DNA of 64,000 bases from Burkholderia ubonensis (GCF_902833085.1 NZ_CADFEB010000014.1:1-64000), one strand, 5' to 3'; counted from the first letter of the stretch, positions 1 through 8,578 are shown. The notes: generated from the letters alone by a model not told the origin. Translations and numbers: made by a program.

Positions 1-22
1 TCGTTGCGACTGCGGGGTTCAT
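1..22 (-). CDS. 5' end of an unidentified leftward gene (partial)
   Basis: An ATG at 22 read leftward begins Met-Asn-Pro-Ala-Val-Ala-Thr and runs off the window. A purine-rich stretch (gaaggaag) lies just before it, as a ribosome binding site would. A plausible promoter lies upstream. Only seven codons are visible, so neither the product nor the reality of the gene can be judged. Confidence 0.3.
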
Positions 23-113
23 CTTCCTTCGCTGACCGGGCGCCCCAACAGGACCTCCCACCAGCTCCGCTTCCCCTTCCGCGCCGCGTTGCCGTCAGCG
101 CGAAAGAGGCGTG

Positions 114-142
114 ATTCTAGGCACGTCTCGCGCCAAGCGCAA
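114..142 (-). promoter_or_regulatory. candidate sigma-70 promoter for the leftward partial gene
   Basis: On the minus strand, TTGCGC (142-137) and TAGAAT (119-114) are separated by exactly 17 bp. They lie about 90 bp upstream of the ATG at 22. The -10 is good and the -35 is moderate. Confidence 0.35.
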
Positions 143-161
143 GGGGTTTCGCGAAATAAAT

Positions 162-201
162 GTAAAAGCCCCCGTGCGCTGCCGCGCACGGGGGCTTTTA
201 C
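162..201 (-). terminator. intrinsic terminator after paaF
   Basis: A perfect 18-bp inverted repeat (162-179 with 184-201) has a 4-nt loop and A/T-rich outer ends, so it can act in either direction. It lies 38 bp past the stop codon of the leftward enoyl-CoA hydratase gene. Confidence 0.85.
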
Positions 202-238
202 GCTGATGAATCGCGTGCTCGCCCAGTATGACCGTCCG

Positions 239-1015
239 TCAGCGGTGCTTGAACACCGGCTTCCGCTTTTCGACGAACGCAGCCATCCCTTCCTTCTGAT
301 CTTCCGTCGCGAACATCGAGTGGAACAGCCGGCGCTCGAAATGCACGCCCTCGGCCAGCGTGGTCTCGTATGCGCGGTTCACCGACTCCTTGACCATCAT
401 GACCGCCGGCAATGAATACTCGGCAATCGTCGTCGCAGCCTCGATGGCCTCGTCCAGCAACTTGTCGGCAGGCAGCACCCGAGACACCAGCCCGGCCCGC
501 TCGGCCTCGGCGGCATCCATGAAACGCGCGGTCAGGCACATGTCCATCGCTTTGGCCTTAGACACCGCGCGCGGCAAGCGCTGCGTGCCCCCCGCGCCCG
601 GCATGATGCCGAGCTTGATTTCGGGCTGACCGAACTTCGCCGTGTCCGCCGCGAAGATGATGTCGCACATCATCGCCAGTTCGCAGCCGCCGCCCAGCGC
701 AAACCCCGCGACCGCAGCAATGATCGGCTTGCGGATCTGGCGGATGACTTCCCAGTTCCGCGTGATGTAGTCGCCCTTGTAAACATCCATATAGGAATAG
801 GTCGACATCATGCCGATGTCCGCACCCGCCGCGAACGCCTTCTCGCTGCCCGTCACGACGATCGCGCCGATTCCCTCGTCGGCATCGAATGCCTTGAGCG
901 CCGCGCCCAGCTCATCCATCAGCGCATCGTTCAGCGCATTCAGCGCCTTCGGCCGGTTCAGCGTAATAAGGCCGACGCGGCCTCGGGTCTCCGCCAGGAT
1001 GTTCTCGTAAGCCAT
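239..1015 (-). CDS. paaF: enoyl-CoA hydratase, probably PaaF (2,3-dehydroadipyl-CoA hydratase)
   Basis: This is a 258-residue crotonase-fold protein. The oxyanion-hole segments are visible (AGADIGMM near 63-70 and ALGGGCELAMMCD near 106-118). Both catalytic glutamates of true hydratases are present at about E112 and E132 (GQPEIKLGIMPGAGG). The gene diverges from paaN and shares with it a 129-bp control region containing a TetR-type palindrome. That context points to hydration of 2,3-dehydroadipyl-CoA in the lower phenylacetate pathway. A role in general fatty-acid beta-oxidation cannot be excluded by sequence alone. The gene is single, with its own terminator. Confidence 0.85.
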   Translation of the reverse strand: MAYENILAETRGRVGLITLNRPKALNALNDALMDELGAALKAFDADEGIGAIVVTGSEKAFAAGADIGMMSTYSYMDVYKGDYITRNWEVIRQIRKPIIAAVAGFALGGGCELAMMCDIIFAADTAKFGQPEIKLGIMPGAGGTQRLPRAVSKAKAMDMCLTARFMDAAEAERAGLVSRVLPADKLLDEAIEAATTIAEYSLPAVMMVKESVNRAYETTLAEGVHFERRLFHSMFATEDQKEGMAAFVEKRKPVFKHR

Positions 1016-1085
1016 CTATTTCTCCTCGATCAATGAAATGCGAAACGCCTCGCACACGCGAATAGATTGATGCTACCATTCTCCG

Positions 1086-1099
1086 ACCAACCGGTCGGT
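1086..1099. promoter_or_regulatory. TetR-type operator between paaF and paaN (PaaR-like)
   Basis: ACCAACCGGTCGGT is a 14-bp near-perfect palindrome centred on ACCGGT; only the fourth and eleventh bases fail to pair. It sits in the 129 bp between the divergent paaF and paaN starts. Phenylacetate genes of beta-proteobacteria are commonly controlled by the TetR-family repressor PaaR through palindromes of this kind, released by phenylacetyl-CoA. The match to that operator is inferred from memory and was not computed. No paaR gene is in the window. Confidence 0.6.
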
Positions 1100-1144
1100 T
1101 AATTAATCGATCCAATTCCCCTTAACGTCCATCAGGCTGCCGCC

Positions 1145-2851
1145 ATGACCCACCCACTGTTCACGAAGCACGAAGACACGCTGAAGCACGCACTCGCCGC
1201 CATCGAGAGCCGCGGCTACTGGAGCCCGTTCGTCGAAATGCCCAGTCCCAAAGTGTACGGGGAAAGCGCCAGCGCCGACGGCGAGGCGGCGTTCAAGTCT
1301 CACCTCGACAAGACCTTCGCGCTCGACCAGCCCGCGGCCGGCGAAACGGTCGGCGCCGAGCGGTCGCCGTACGGCATCGGACTGGGCGTGCGGTACCCGA
1401 AATCGACGCCCGATGCGCTGATCGCCGCGGCGGCGGCGGCCCAGCCCGCGTGGCGCAAGGCCGGACCGACCGCATGGATCGGTGTCTGCATGGAAATCCT
1501 CGCGCGCCTGAATCGCGCCAGCTTCGAGATCGCGTACAGCGTGATGCACACCACCGGCCAGGCGTTCATGATGGCGTTCCAGGCCGGCGGCCCGCATGCA
1601 CAAGACCGCGCGCTCGAGGCCGTCGCGTATGCATGGGACGAACTGCGACGCATCCCGGCCGATGCTCACTGGGAAAAGCCGCAAGGCAAGAACCCGCCGC
1701 TCGCGATGCACAAGCGCTACACGATCGTGCCGCGCGGCACCGGGCTCGTGCTCGGCTGCTGCACGTTCCCGACCTGGAACGGCTATCCGGGCCTCTTCGC
1801 CGATCTGGCGACGGGCAATACCGTGATCGTCAAACCTCATCCGGGCGCGATCCTGCCCCTGGCGATCACCGTCCGGATCGCACGCGAAGTGCTGCGCGAA
1901 GCAGGCTTCGATCCGAACGTCGTCACGCTGCTCGCGACCGAGCCGAACGACGGCGCGCTCGTGCAGGACCTCGCACTCCGCCCGGAAATCAAGCTGATCG
2001 ACTTCACCGGCAGCACGCAGAACGGCACGTGGCTCGAACGCCATGCCCATCAGGCCCAGGTCTATACCGAGAAGGCCGGCGTCAACCAGATCGTGATCGA
2101 CTCGGTGGACGACCTGAAGGCCGCAGCCAAGAACATCGCCTTCTCGCTGTCGCTGTACTCCGGCCAGATGTGCACGGCACCGCAGAACATCTACGTGCCG
2201 CGCGGCGGCATCCGGACTGCCGACGGGCACGCGAGCTTCGACGAAGTCGCGCAGGCGATCGCCGTCGCGGTGCAGAAACTGACCGGCGACCCGGCACGCT
2301 CGGTCGAATTGATCGGCGCGATCCAGAACGACGGCGTCACGGCGCGAATCGACGATGCGCGCAAGCTCGGCCGCGTGCTCGCGGACAGCCAGGCGCTGCA
2401 GCACCCCGCCTTCCCCGACGCGCGCGTTCGCACTCCGCTCGTGCTCCAGCTCGACGCCGCCGACCGCGAGAAATTCACGCAGGAATGGTTCGGGCCGATC
2501 TCGTTCGTGATCGCGACCGACTCGACGGCCCAGTCGCTCGATCTCGCCGGCGCGATTGCCGCGGAACACGGCGCGCTCACGCTCTCCGCGTACAGCACGG
2601 ACGATGCCGTGATCGACGCGGCGCACGACGCGGCGGTGCGCGGCGGCGTCGCGCTGTCCATCAACCTGACCGGGGGCGTGTTCGTCAACCAGTCCGCCGC
2701 ATTCTCGGACTTCCACGGCACGGGCGCGAATCCGGCCGCCAATGCGGCGCTCGCAGATTCGGCATTCGTCGCCAACCGGTTCCGCGTGGTGCAGAGCCGT
2801 GTCCATGTTGCGCCGAAGGCCGCGCCTGCGGAAGCCGGCCAAACGGCATAA
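1145..2851 (+). CDS. paaN: phenylacetic acid degradation protein PaaN (aldehyde dehydrogenase)
   Basis: This 568-residue protein is an aldehyde-dehydrogenase-superfamily member that oxidises the semialdehyde released by opening of oxepin-CoA to 3-oxo-5,6-dehydrosuberyl-CoA. The catalytic cysteine is about C343 (SGQMCTAPQNIYVP) and the general base about E309. The NAD(P)-binding segment VIVKPHPGAILPLA is near 227-240. Unlike the roughly 680-residue E. coli PaaZ, it has no C-terminal MaoC hotdog domain, so ring hydrolysis must be done by another protein. It heads the rightward paaNJGIK gene set. The symbol paaZ is also used for this gene. Confidence 0.9.
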   Translation: MTHPLFTKHEDTLKHALAAIESRGYWSPFVEMPSPKVYGESASADGEAAFKSHLDKTFALDQPAAGETVGAERSPYGIGLGVRYPKSTPDALIAAAAAAQPAWRKAGPTAWIGVCMEILARLNRASFEIAYSVMHTTGQAFMMAFQAGGPHAQDRALEAVAYAWDELRRIPADAHWEKPQGKNPPLAMHKRYTIVPRGTGLVLGCCTFPTWNGYPGLFADLATGNTVIVKPHPGAILPLAITVRIAREVLREAGFDPNVVTLLATEPNDGALVQDLALRPEIKLIDFTGSTQNGTWLERHAHQAQVYTEKAGVNQIVIDSVDDLKAAAKNIAFSLSLYSGQMCTAPQNIYVPRGGIRTADGHASFDEVAQAIAVAVQKLTGDPARSVELIGAIQNDGVTARIDDARKLGRVLADSQALQHPAFPDARVRTPLVLQLDAADREKFTQEWFGPISFVIATDSTAQSLDLAGAIAAEHGALTLSAYSTDDAVIDAAHDAAVRGGVALSINLTGGVFVNQSAAFSDFHGTGANPAANAALADSAFVANRFRVVQSRVHVAPKAAPAEAGQTA

Positions 2852-2896
2852 CCCGTACGGCCGACGTGCAAACGCCGCGCCGTCCTCTACCATGAA

Positions 2897-2925
2897 CGAA
2901 CCCGCCGCCCGGCGCGGCGGGTTCG
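2897..2925 (+). terminator. hairpin between paaN and paaJ
   Basis: A perfect 11-bp stem (2897-2907 with 2915-2925) has a 7-nt loop. It is followed only by CTTTCC rather than a T-run. It lies 18 bp before the paaJ start, so it may be a weak terminator, a processing site or an mRNA-stabilising element within the operon. Confidence 0.5.
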
Positions 2926-2943
2926 CTTTCCACCGATACGCCC

Positions 2944-4146
2944 ATGACTGACGCCTACATCTGCGATGCGATTCGCACCCCCATCGGCCGCTACGGCGGC
3001 GCCTTGAAAGATGTCCGTGCCGACGATCTCGGCGCGGTACCGATCCGGGCGCTGATCGAGCGCAACCGCGACGTCGACTGGTCGGCGATCGACGACGTAA
3101 TCTACGGCTGCGCGAATCAGGCGGGCGAGGACAACCGCAACGTCGCGCGCATGTCCGCGCTGCTGGCGGGCCTTCCGACCGCCGTGCCGGGCACGACGCT
3201 GAACCGCCTGTGCGGCTCCGGAATGGACGCGGTCGGCTCGGCCGCGCGCGCGATCAAGTCCGGGGAAGCGCGGCTGATGATCGCGGGCGGCGTCGAGAGC
3301 ATGACCCGCGCGCCGTTCGTGATGGGCAAGTCGGCGAGCGCGTTCGCGCGCCAGGCCGACATCTTCGACACGACGATCGGCTGGCGCTTCATCAATCCGC
3401 TGATGAAACAGCAATACGGCGTCGATTCGATGCCGGAAACCGCCGAAAACGTCGCGACCGACTACCAGATCAGCCGCGCCGACCAGGACCTGTTCGCGCT
3501 GCGCAGCCAGCAGAAGGCCGCGCGCGCGCAGCAGGACGGCACGCTGGCGGAGGAGATCGTCGCGGTGACGATCCCACAGAAAAAGGGCGACCCGCTCGTC
3601 GTATCGCGCGACGAGCATCCGCGCGAGACGTCGCTGGAGACGCTGGCGAAGCTCAAGGGCGTCGTGCGCCCGGACGGCACGGTCACGGCCGGCAACGCGT
3701 CGGGCGTCAACGACGGCGCAGCGGCGCTGCTGCTCGCGAATGCCGAAGCGGCCGACCAGTATGGCCTGCGTCGCCGCGCGCGCGTCGTCGGCATGGCGAC
3801 CGCCGGCGTCGCGCCGCGCGTAATGGGCATCGGCCCGGCGCCGGCCGTGCAAAAGCTGCTGCTTCACCTCGACATGACGATCGACCAGTTCGACGTGATC
3901 GAGCTGAACGAGGCGTTCGCGTCGCAGGGGCTCGCGGTGCTGCGGACGCTGGGCGTCGCGGACGACGACCCGCGCGTGAACCCGAATGGCGGCGCGATCG
4001 CACTCGGCCATCCGCTCGGCGCATCCGGCGCGCGTCTCGTCACGACGGCGCTTTATCAACTCGAGCGCACCGGCGGTCGTTTCGCGCTCTGCACGATGTG
4101 CATCGGCGTCGGACAAGGTATCGCGCTCGCGATCGAGCGGGTGTAA
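2944..4146 (+). CDS. paaJ: 3-oxoadipyl-CoA thiolase PaaJ/PcaF
   Basis: This is a 400-residue thiolase that cleaves 3-oxoadipyl-CoA (and the 3-oxo-5,6-dehydrosuberyl-CoA intermediate) to succinyl-CoA or the C6 acyl-CoA plus acetyl-CoA. The nucleophilic cysteine is about C90 (LNRLCGSGMDAV). The active-site histidine is about H356 (ALGHPLGASGAR) and the second cysteine about C386 (CTMCIGVGQG). Length is normal for the family. It lies between paaN and paaG, which favours a phenylacetate role over a general acetyl-CoA acetyltransferase. Confidence 0.9.
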   Translation: MTDAYICDAIRTPIGRYGGALKDVRADDLGAVPIRALIERNRDVDWSAIDDVIYGCANQAGEDNRNVARMSALLAGLPTAVPGTTLNRLCGSGMDAVGSAARAIKSGEARLMIAGGVESMTRAPFVMGKSASAFARQADIFDTTIGWRFINPLMKQQYGVDSMPETAENVATDYQISRADQDLFALRSQQKAARAQQDGTLAEEIVAVTIPQKKGDPLVVSRDEHPRETSLETLAKLKGVVRPDGTVTAGNASGVNDGAAALLLANAEAADQYGLRRRARVVGMATAGVAPRVMGIGPAPAVQKLLLHLDMTIDQFDVIELNEAFASQGLAVLRTLGVADDDPRVNPNGGAIALGHPLGASGARLVTTALYQLERTGGRFALCTMCIGVGQGIALAIERV

Positions 4147-4191
4147 CCGAAGCGCGACGCGCCTATAACGAAGTCATCAAGGAGAGACTGC

Positions 4192-4983
4192 ATGTCATAT
4201 CAAGCGATCCAGCTGGATATCGATCAGGCCACCCGCGTGGCGACGATCACGCTCAACCGTCCGGACAAGCTGAACAGCTTTACGCGGGCGATGCATCGCG
4301 AACTGCAGTCGGCGCTTGATGACGTCGAATCCGGCAACGCGCGCGCATTGATCCTGACGGGCGCGGGGCGTGGCTTCTGCGCCGGCCAGGACCTCGCCGA
4401 TCTCGATTTCACCCCCGGTGCGTCGACCGATCTCGGTGCATTGATCGATGAGCATTTCAATCCGCTGGTCCGGCGTCTGCAGCGCCTGCCGATACCGGTG
4501 ATCGCCGCCGTCAACGGTACGGCCGCCGGCGCAGGCGCCAACCTCGCGCTCGCATGCGACCTCGTGCTGGCCGCACGTTCGAGCAGCTTCATCCAGGCTT
4601 TCGTCAAGATCGGGCTCGTGCCGGACTCCGGCGGCACCTGGTTCCTGCCGCAGCGTATCGGCATGGCGCGCGCGCTCGGGCTCGCGCTGACCGGCGACAA
4701 GCTGGGCGCCGAGCAAGCCGAGCAATGGGGACTGATCTGGCGCGCCGTCGACGACGATGCGCTCGCCACGACTGCCCGCCAGCTCGCCGCCCAACTCGCG
4801 CAGCAACCGACGCTCGCGATCGCTTCGGTCAAGCAGGCGATGCGCGAAAGCACCACGCATACGCTCGATCAGCAGCTCGACCTGGAACGCGACCTGCAGC
4901 GCAAGCTGGGCCAATCGCACGACTACGCGGAAGGCGTGAAGGCGTTCATCGAGAAGCGCGCACCGCGCTTCGAGGGGCGCTGA
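4192..4983 (+). CDS. paaG: PaaG, 1,2-epoxyphenylacetyl-CoA isomerase
   Basis: This 263-residue crotonase-family protein isomerises ring-1,2-epoxyphenylacetyl-CoA to the oxepin-CoA. The fold is clear (GRGFCAGQDLADLDF near 59-73). The glutamate used by hydratases is replaced by asparagine (about N117, GAGANLALACD), and an aspartate at about D145 (GLVPDSGGTW) supplies the base, as expected for PaaG isomerases. A GGAGA ribosome binding site precedes the ATG. The stop is one base from the paaI start, so the two are probably translationally coupled. Confidence 0.92.
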   Translation: MSYQAIQLDIDQATRVATITLNRPDKLNSFTRAMHRELQSALDDVESGNARALILTGAGRGFCAGQDLADLDFTPGASTDLGALIDEHFNPLVRRLQRLPIPVIAAVNGTAAGAGANLALACDLVLAARSSSFIQAFVKIGLVPDSGGTWFLPQRIGMARALGLALTGDKLGAEQAEQWGLIWRAVDDDALATTARQLAAQLAQQPTLAIASVKQAMRESTTHTLDQQLDLERDLQRKLGQSHDYAEGVKAFIEKRAPRFEGR

Positions 4984-4984
4984 C

Positions 4985-5437
4985 ATGAACGGCTCAGCCG
5001 AAACGCGCAGCCCCGACGCGCTCGCACGGGCCACCGCGCAGGCGATGTACGACGCGGATGCGTGCAGCCGCGCATTGGGCATGGAGCTCGCCGAAGTGCG
5101 TCCCGGCTACGCGCGCATGCGCATGCCGGTGCGCGCCGACTTCCTGAACGGCCATCAGATCTGTCATGGCGGGCTCATCTTCACGCTCGCCGATTCGACG
5201 TTCGCGTTCGCCTGCAATTCGTACAACCTCAACACGGTCGCGGCCGGCTGCTCGATCGAATTCCTGCGCCCGGTGCACGGCGGCGACATACTGACCGCCG
5301 AGGCCGTCGAGCAGACGCGCAACGGCCGATACGGCATCTACGATATCCGCGTCACGAATCAGGCCGGCGAAACGGTTGCGATGTTCCGCGGCAAGTCGGC
5401 CCAGATCAAGGGCACGGTCATTCCGGACGACCGCTGA
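4985..5437 (+). CDS. paaI: hydroxyphenylacetyl-CoA thioesterase PaaI
   Basis: This is a 150-residue hotdog-fold acyl-CoA thioesterase. The active-site segment is FLNGHQICHGGLIFTLAD (near 50-67), with the conserved HGG and the catalytic aspartate. PaaI frees CoA from dead-end hydroxyphenylacetyl-CoA species that arise when the epoxide is not processed. It begins one base after the paaG stop and is followed 37 bp later by paaK. Confidence 0.92.
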   Translation: MNGSAETRSPDALARATAQAMYDADACSRALGMELAEVRPGYARMRMPVRADFLNGHQICHGGLIFTLADSTFAFACNSYNLNTVAAGCSIEFLRPVHGGDILTAEAVEQTRNGRYGIYDIRVTNQAGETVAMFRGKSAQIKGTVIPDDR

Positions 5438-5474
5438 CGCAACGGCCCGCACATAACAAATACTGGAGACACGC

Positions 5475-6773
5475 ATGACTACCCCGCTACCGCTCGAGCC
5501 GATCGAGACCGCGACTCGCGACGAGCTGGCCGCGCTGCAGCTCGAGCGCCTTAAATGGTCGCTCCGGCATGCCTACCTGCATTCCCCGGTCTATCGCCGC
5601 AAGTTCGACGAAGCGGGCGTGCATCCGGACGACCTGAAAACGCTGGCCGACCTGGCCCGCTTCCCGTTCACCACCAAGAGCGACCTGCGCGACAGCTATC
5701 CGTTCGGCATGTTCGCCGTGCCGCAAGACCGGATCTCGCGCATCCACGCATCGTCGGGCACGACCGGCAAGCCGACGGTGGTCGGCTACACGGCGCGCGA
5801 CATCGACACCTGGGCCAATCTGGTCGCCCGCTCGATCCGCGCCGCCGGCGCGCGCCAGGGTGACAAGGTGCACATCAGCTACGGTTACGGCCTGTTCACG
5901 GGCGGACTCGGCGCGCATTACGGCGCGGAACGCGCCGGGCTGACCGTGATCCCGTTCGGCGGCGGGCAGACCGAGAAGCAGGTGCAACTGATCCAGGATT
6001 TCCGTCCGGACATCATCATGGTGACGCCGAGCTACATGCTGTCGATCGCCGACGAGTTCGAGCGGCAAGGCGTCGATCCCGCGCAAAGCTCGCTGCGCAT
6101 CGGCATCTTCGGCGCGGAGCCGTGGACCAACGACATGCGCACCGCGATCGAGCGCCGCATGGGCATCGACGCGGTCGACATCTACGGGCTGTCCGAAGTG
6201 ATCGGCCCTGGCGTCGCATCCGAATGCGTCGAGACCAAGGACGGCCCGACGATCTGGGAAGACCATTTCTATCCGGAAGTCATCGATCCGGAGACGGGCG
6301 AAGTGCTGCCCGACGGCGAGCTGGGCGAGCTCGTGTTCACGTCGCTGACGAAGGAGGCGCTGCCGATCGTTCGCTACCGGACCCGCGACCTGACGCGCCT
6401 GTTGCCCGGCACCGCGCGCACGATGCGCCGGATGGAAAAGATCACCGGGCGCTCGGACGACATGATGATCGTGCGCGGCGTCAACGTGTTCCCGACGCAG
6501 ATCGAGGAACAGCTGCTCCGGCAGCGCGCGCTCGCGCCGCACTACCAGATCGTGCTGACGAAGGAGGGCCCGCTCGACGTGCTGACGCTGAACGTGGAAC
6601 CCTGCCCCGAGACCGCGCCGGACACGGCGACGATCAACGCGGCGAAGCAGGCGCTCGCGCACGATATCAAGTCGCTGATCGGCGTGACCGCGGTGGTCAA
6701 CGTGCTGCCGGTCAACGGCATCGAGCGTTCGGTCGGCAAGGCGCGCCGGGTCGTGGACAAACGCAAGGGTTGA
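5475..6773 (+). CDS. paaK: phenylacetate-CoA ligase PaaK
   Basis: This 432-residue AMP-forming adenylate ligase makes phenylacetyl-CoA from phenylacetate, ATP and CoA, the first step of the pathway and the source of the PaaR inducer. The ATP-binding P-loop SSGTTGKPTVVGYT is at about 93-106. The C-terminal subdomain hinge and PaaK-type end (VNGIERSVGKARRV) are intact. A GGAGAC ribosome binding site precedes the ATG. It is the last gene of the paa set and is followed by a strong terminator. Confidence 0.95.
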   Translation: MTTPLPLEPIETATRDELAALQLERLKWSLRHAYLHSPVYRRKFDEAGVHPDDLKTLADLARFPFTTKSDLRDSYPFGMFAVPQDRISRIHASSGTTGKPTVVGYTARDIDTWANLVARSIRAAGARQGDKVHISYGYGLFTGGLGAHYGAERAGLTVIPFGGGQTEKQVQLIQDFRPDIIMVTPSYMLSIADEFERQGVDPAQSSLRIGIFGAEPWTNDMRTAIERRMGIDAVDIYGLSEVIGPGVASECVETKDGPTIWEDHFYPEVIDPETGEVLPDGELGELVFTSLTKEALPIVRYRTRDLTRLLPGTARTMRRMEKITGRSDDMMIVRGVNVFPTQIEEQLLRQRALAPHYQIVLTKEGPLDVLTLNVEPCPETAPDTATINAAKQALAHDIKSLIGVTAVVNVLPVNGIERSVGKARRVVDKRKG

Positions 6774-6797
6774 CGCGGGCGTCGCCCGCCAATGCAA

Positions 6798-6830
6798 AAA
6801 GCCCGATCGGTTTCGAACCGATCGGGCTTT
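6798..6830. terminator. bidirectional terminator between paaK and mltA
   Basis: A perfect 15-bp stem (6798-6812 with 6816-6830) has a 3-nt loop and A-run/T-run flanks. It lies between the converging paaK and mltA genes and can serve both. Confidence 0.9.
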
Positions 6831-6886
6831 GTCATCCAGCCTCGTGCATCAAGCAACTTCCGCGAAGCGCCTGCCTGCCGCCTGCA

Positions 6887-8011
6887 TCACGAGTTCGGGA
6901 ACAGCAGCCACATCCGGCCGATCTGCTTCATCCGCCCCGCCTGGTCGCCGGCATCGTCGCCGAGCCCCCAGAAGTAGTCGGCCCGCACGCCGCCCTTGAT
7001 CGCGCTGCCCGTATCCTGCGCGAACACGAGGCGATTCATCGGCGTGTTGGTCAACGGACGCGTCGTCTGCAGGAACACCGGCGTGCCAAGCGGAATCGCC
7101 GACGGATCGACCGCGATCGAACGCTCGGGCGTCAGCGGCACGCCGAGCGCGCCGACCGGACCGTCCGCGCCGCCGTGCGGCGCCTCTTCCTTCGACGGCA
7201 TCTCGCGGAAGAACACGAAACGCGGATTCGTGTCGAGCAGCGCGTCGACGCGGGTCGGGTTCGCCTTCGCCCACGCCTTGATGCCCTGCATCGTCGCCTG
7301 GGCCGGCGTCAGCTCGCCGCGGTCGATCAGCCACTTGCCGATCGAGCGGTACGGCTGGTTGTTGGTGCCGCCGTAGCCGACCCGCATCACCGAGCCGTCG
7401 TCGAGCAACACGCGCCCGGAGCCCTGCACCTGCAGGAAGAACGCCTCGATCGGATCGTCGACCCACACCAGCTCGTTGCCGTTCAGGACGCCTGCGCGCT
7501 CGAGCTGCGCCCGCGCCGGCAGCGCGGCGCCCGCGCGATAGCCGGCCGGCCAGCGGTAGAGCGCGGTTTGATACGGCCCGCGCCGCACGCGCGAACCGCG
7601 CAGCAGCGGCTCGTAATAGCCGGTGACGAGGCCGTCGAGCGTGCCGTCGCTGTTCGCGAACTGGAACGGCGTGAAATACGTTTCGAAGAATGCACGCGCG
7701 CTGCTGACGTCGAGCTCGTCGAGCCGCTCGGCCGCCGCGCACGCACGCTGCCATGCAGCCTGGCGCGCCAGCCGCGCGCAGTTCTGCCGCAGCGCGACCG
7801 TCGCGCCGATCAGCGAGTCGTCCTGCCAGCCCGGCACCTGCTGCCAGGCGACCGGCGTCAGCCGCGTGGCTGCGACCTGCCCCGGCACGATCGCCGCGCC
7901 GGCCGGCGGCTTCAGGGAAGACGTCCGCGTCGGCGCACCGCCGCACGCTGCAAGCAGCGCCGCCGTCGCGACCGCCGCCGCCCAGCCCGCCAGCCGGGGG
8001 CCAAACCACAT
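6887..8011 (-). CDS. mltA: membrane-bound lytic murein transglycosylase A
   Basis: The protein is a 374-residue outer-membrane lipoprotein. It opens with MWFGPRLAG, a hydrophobic segment, and a lipobox LLAACGG. The MltA domain follows, with the C-terminal 3D (Asp-Asp-Asp) region near AQDTGSAIKGGVRADYFWG carrying the expected catalytic aspartate. It cleaves peptidoglycan glycan strands to 1,6-anhydro-muropeptides. The reading frame extends upstream to 8164, but this start places the signal peptide correctly. Its start codon abuts the candidate -10 box of the divergent small gene. Confidence 0.9.
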   Translation of the reverse strand: MWFGPRLAGWAAAVATAALLAACGGAPTRTSSLKPPAGAAIVPGQVAATRLTPVAWQQVPGWQDDSLIGATVALRQNCARLARQAAWQRACAAAERLDELDVSSARAFFETYFTPFQFANSDGTLDGLVTGYYEPLLRGSRVRRGPYQTALYRWPAGYRAGAALPARAQLERAGVLNGNELVWVDDPIEAFFLQVQGSGRVLLDDGSVMRVGYGGTNNQPYRSIGKWLIDRGELTPAQATMQGIKAWAKANPTRVDALLDTNPRFVFFREMPSKEEAPHGGADGPVGALGVPLTPERSIAVDPSAIPLGTPVFLQTTRPLTNTPMNRLVFAQDTGSAIKGGVRADYFWGLGDDAGDQAGRMKQIGRMWLLFPNS

Positions 8012-8016
8012 ACAAT
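8011..8016 (+). promoter_or_regulatory. candidate -10 box for the 47-residue membrane protein gene
   Basis: TACAAT lies 24 bp upstream of the ATG at 8040 and touches the mltA start codon on the other strand. No convincing -35 hexamer is visible at 17 bp. Confidence 0.3.
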
Positions 8017-8039
8017 GTTCGTTCTTGATGGAAACCGCC

Positions 8040-8183
8040 ATGTCAGATCTTCTCGACCAATATCCGATGCTCATCTTCGCGCTGGAAGCCTTCCTCGCGC
8101 TCGCCCTGCTGATCTTCATCGTCGCGTGGACAGCCTCGGGCCGGAAGAAGCACGCCCGCAACAACGACCGCCCTTCCCGCTGA
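8040..8183 (+). CDS. small single-span membrane protein, 47 residues
   Basis: The ATG at 8040 gives a 47-residue protein with one long hydrophobic helix (LIFALEAFLALALLIFIVAW, about 11-30) and a basic hydrophilic tail (SGRKKHARNN). The topology suggests a bitopic inner-membrane protein. An in-frame ATG four codons earlier is an alternative start. It diverges from mltA with only 28 bp between starts. Its function is unknown. Confidence 0.6.
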   Translation: MSDLLDQYPMLIFALEAFLALALLIFIVAWTASGRKKHARNNDRPSR

Positions 8184-8203
8184 GTGCGCCGCGCCGTGCA
8201 CGC

Positions 8204-8578
8204 TCAATGAAGCGTGCGCGGCATGTGCAGCGCGAACTCGTCGATCGGCGCGTCGAAGCGCTCGCCGTCCTCGGCAACGCAGAAGTACGAACCGCGCATC
8301 GTGCCGACCGGCGTCGCGATCACGGCCCAGCTCGTGTATTCGAACTGCTCGCCCGGCTGCAGCAGCGGCTGGTGGCCGACGACGCCGAGCCCCTTCACTT
8401 CCTGCACGTGGCTCTCGCTGTCCGTGATGATCCAGTGACGCGCGATCAGCTGCGCCGCGACCTGCCCGCTGTTGCGGATCGTCAGCGTGTACGCGAATGC
8501 GTATTGACGGCGTTCGGGGTCGGATTGTTCCGGCAAGTAGCTGGTTTTCACCGTCACGGTGAACTGATACTGACTCAT
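8204..8578 (-). CDS. apaG: ApaG (DUF525) protein
   Basis: This is a 124-residue ApaG-family protein with a fibronectin-type-III-like beta fold. It starts MSQYQFTVTVKTSYL and contains the family segments FAYTLTIRNSG, SHVQEVKGLGVVGHQP and GTMRGSYFCVAEDG. ApaG has been linked to divalent cation or nucleotide binding, but its biochemical role is unsettled. The open frame extends upstream to 8800; this start gives the usual family length. Confidence 0.9.
   Translation of the reverse strand: MSQYQFTVTVKTSYLPEQSDPERRQYAFAYTLTIRNSGQVAAQLIARHWIITDSESHVQEVKGLGVVGHQPLLQPGEQFEYTSWAVIATPVGTMRGSYFCVAEDGERFDAPIDEFALHMPRTLH

Noticed and set aside
1103..2893. 596-codon open frame antisense to paaN
   Set aside because: Long antisense frames are expected in very GC-rich DNA. 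The translation is Arg/Ala/Val-rich low-complexity, while the opposite strand encodes a clear aldehyde dehydrogenase.
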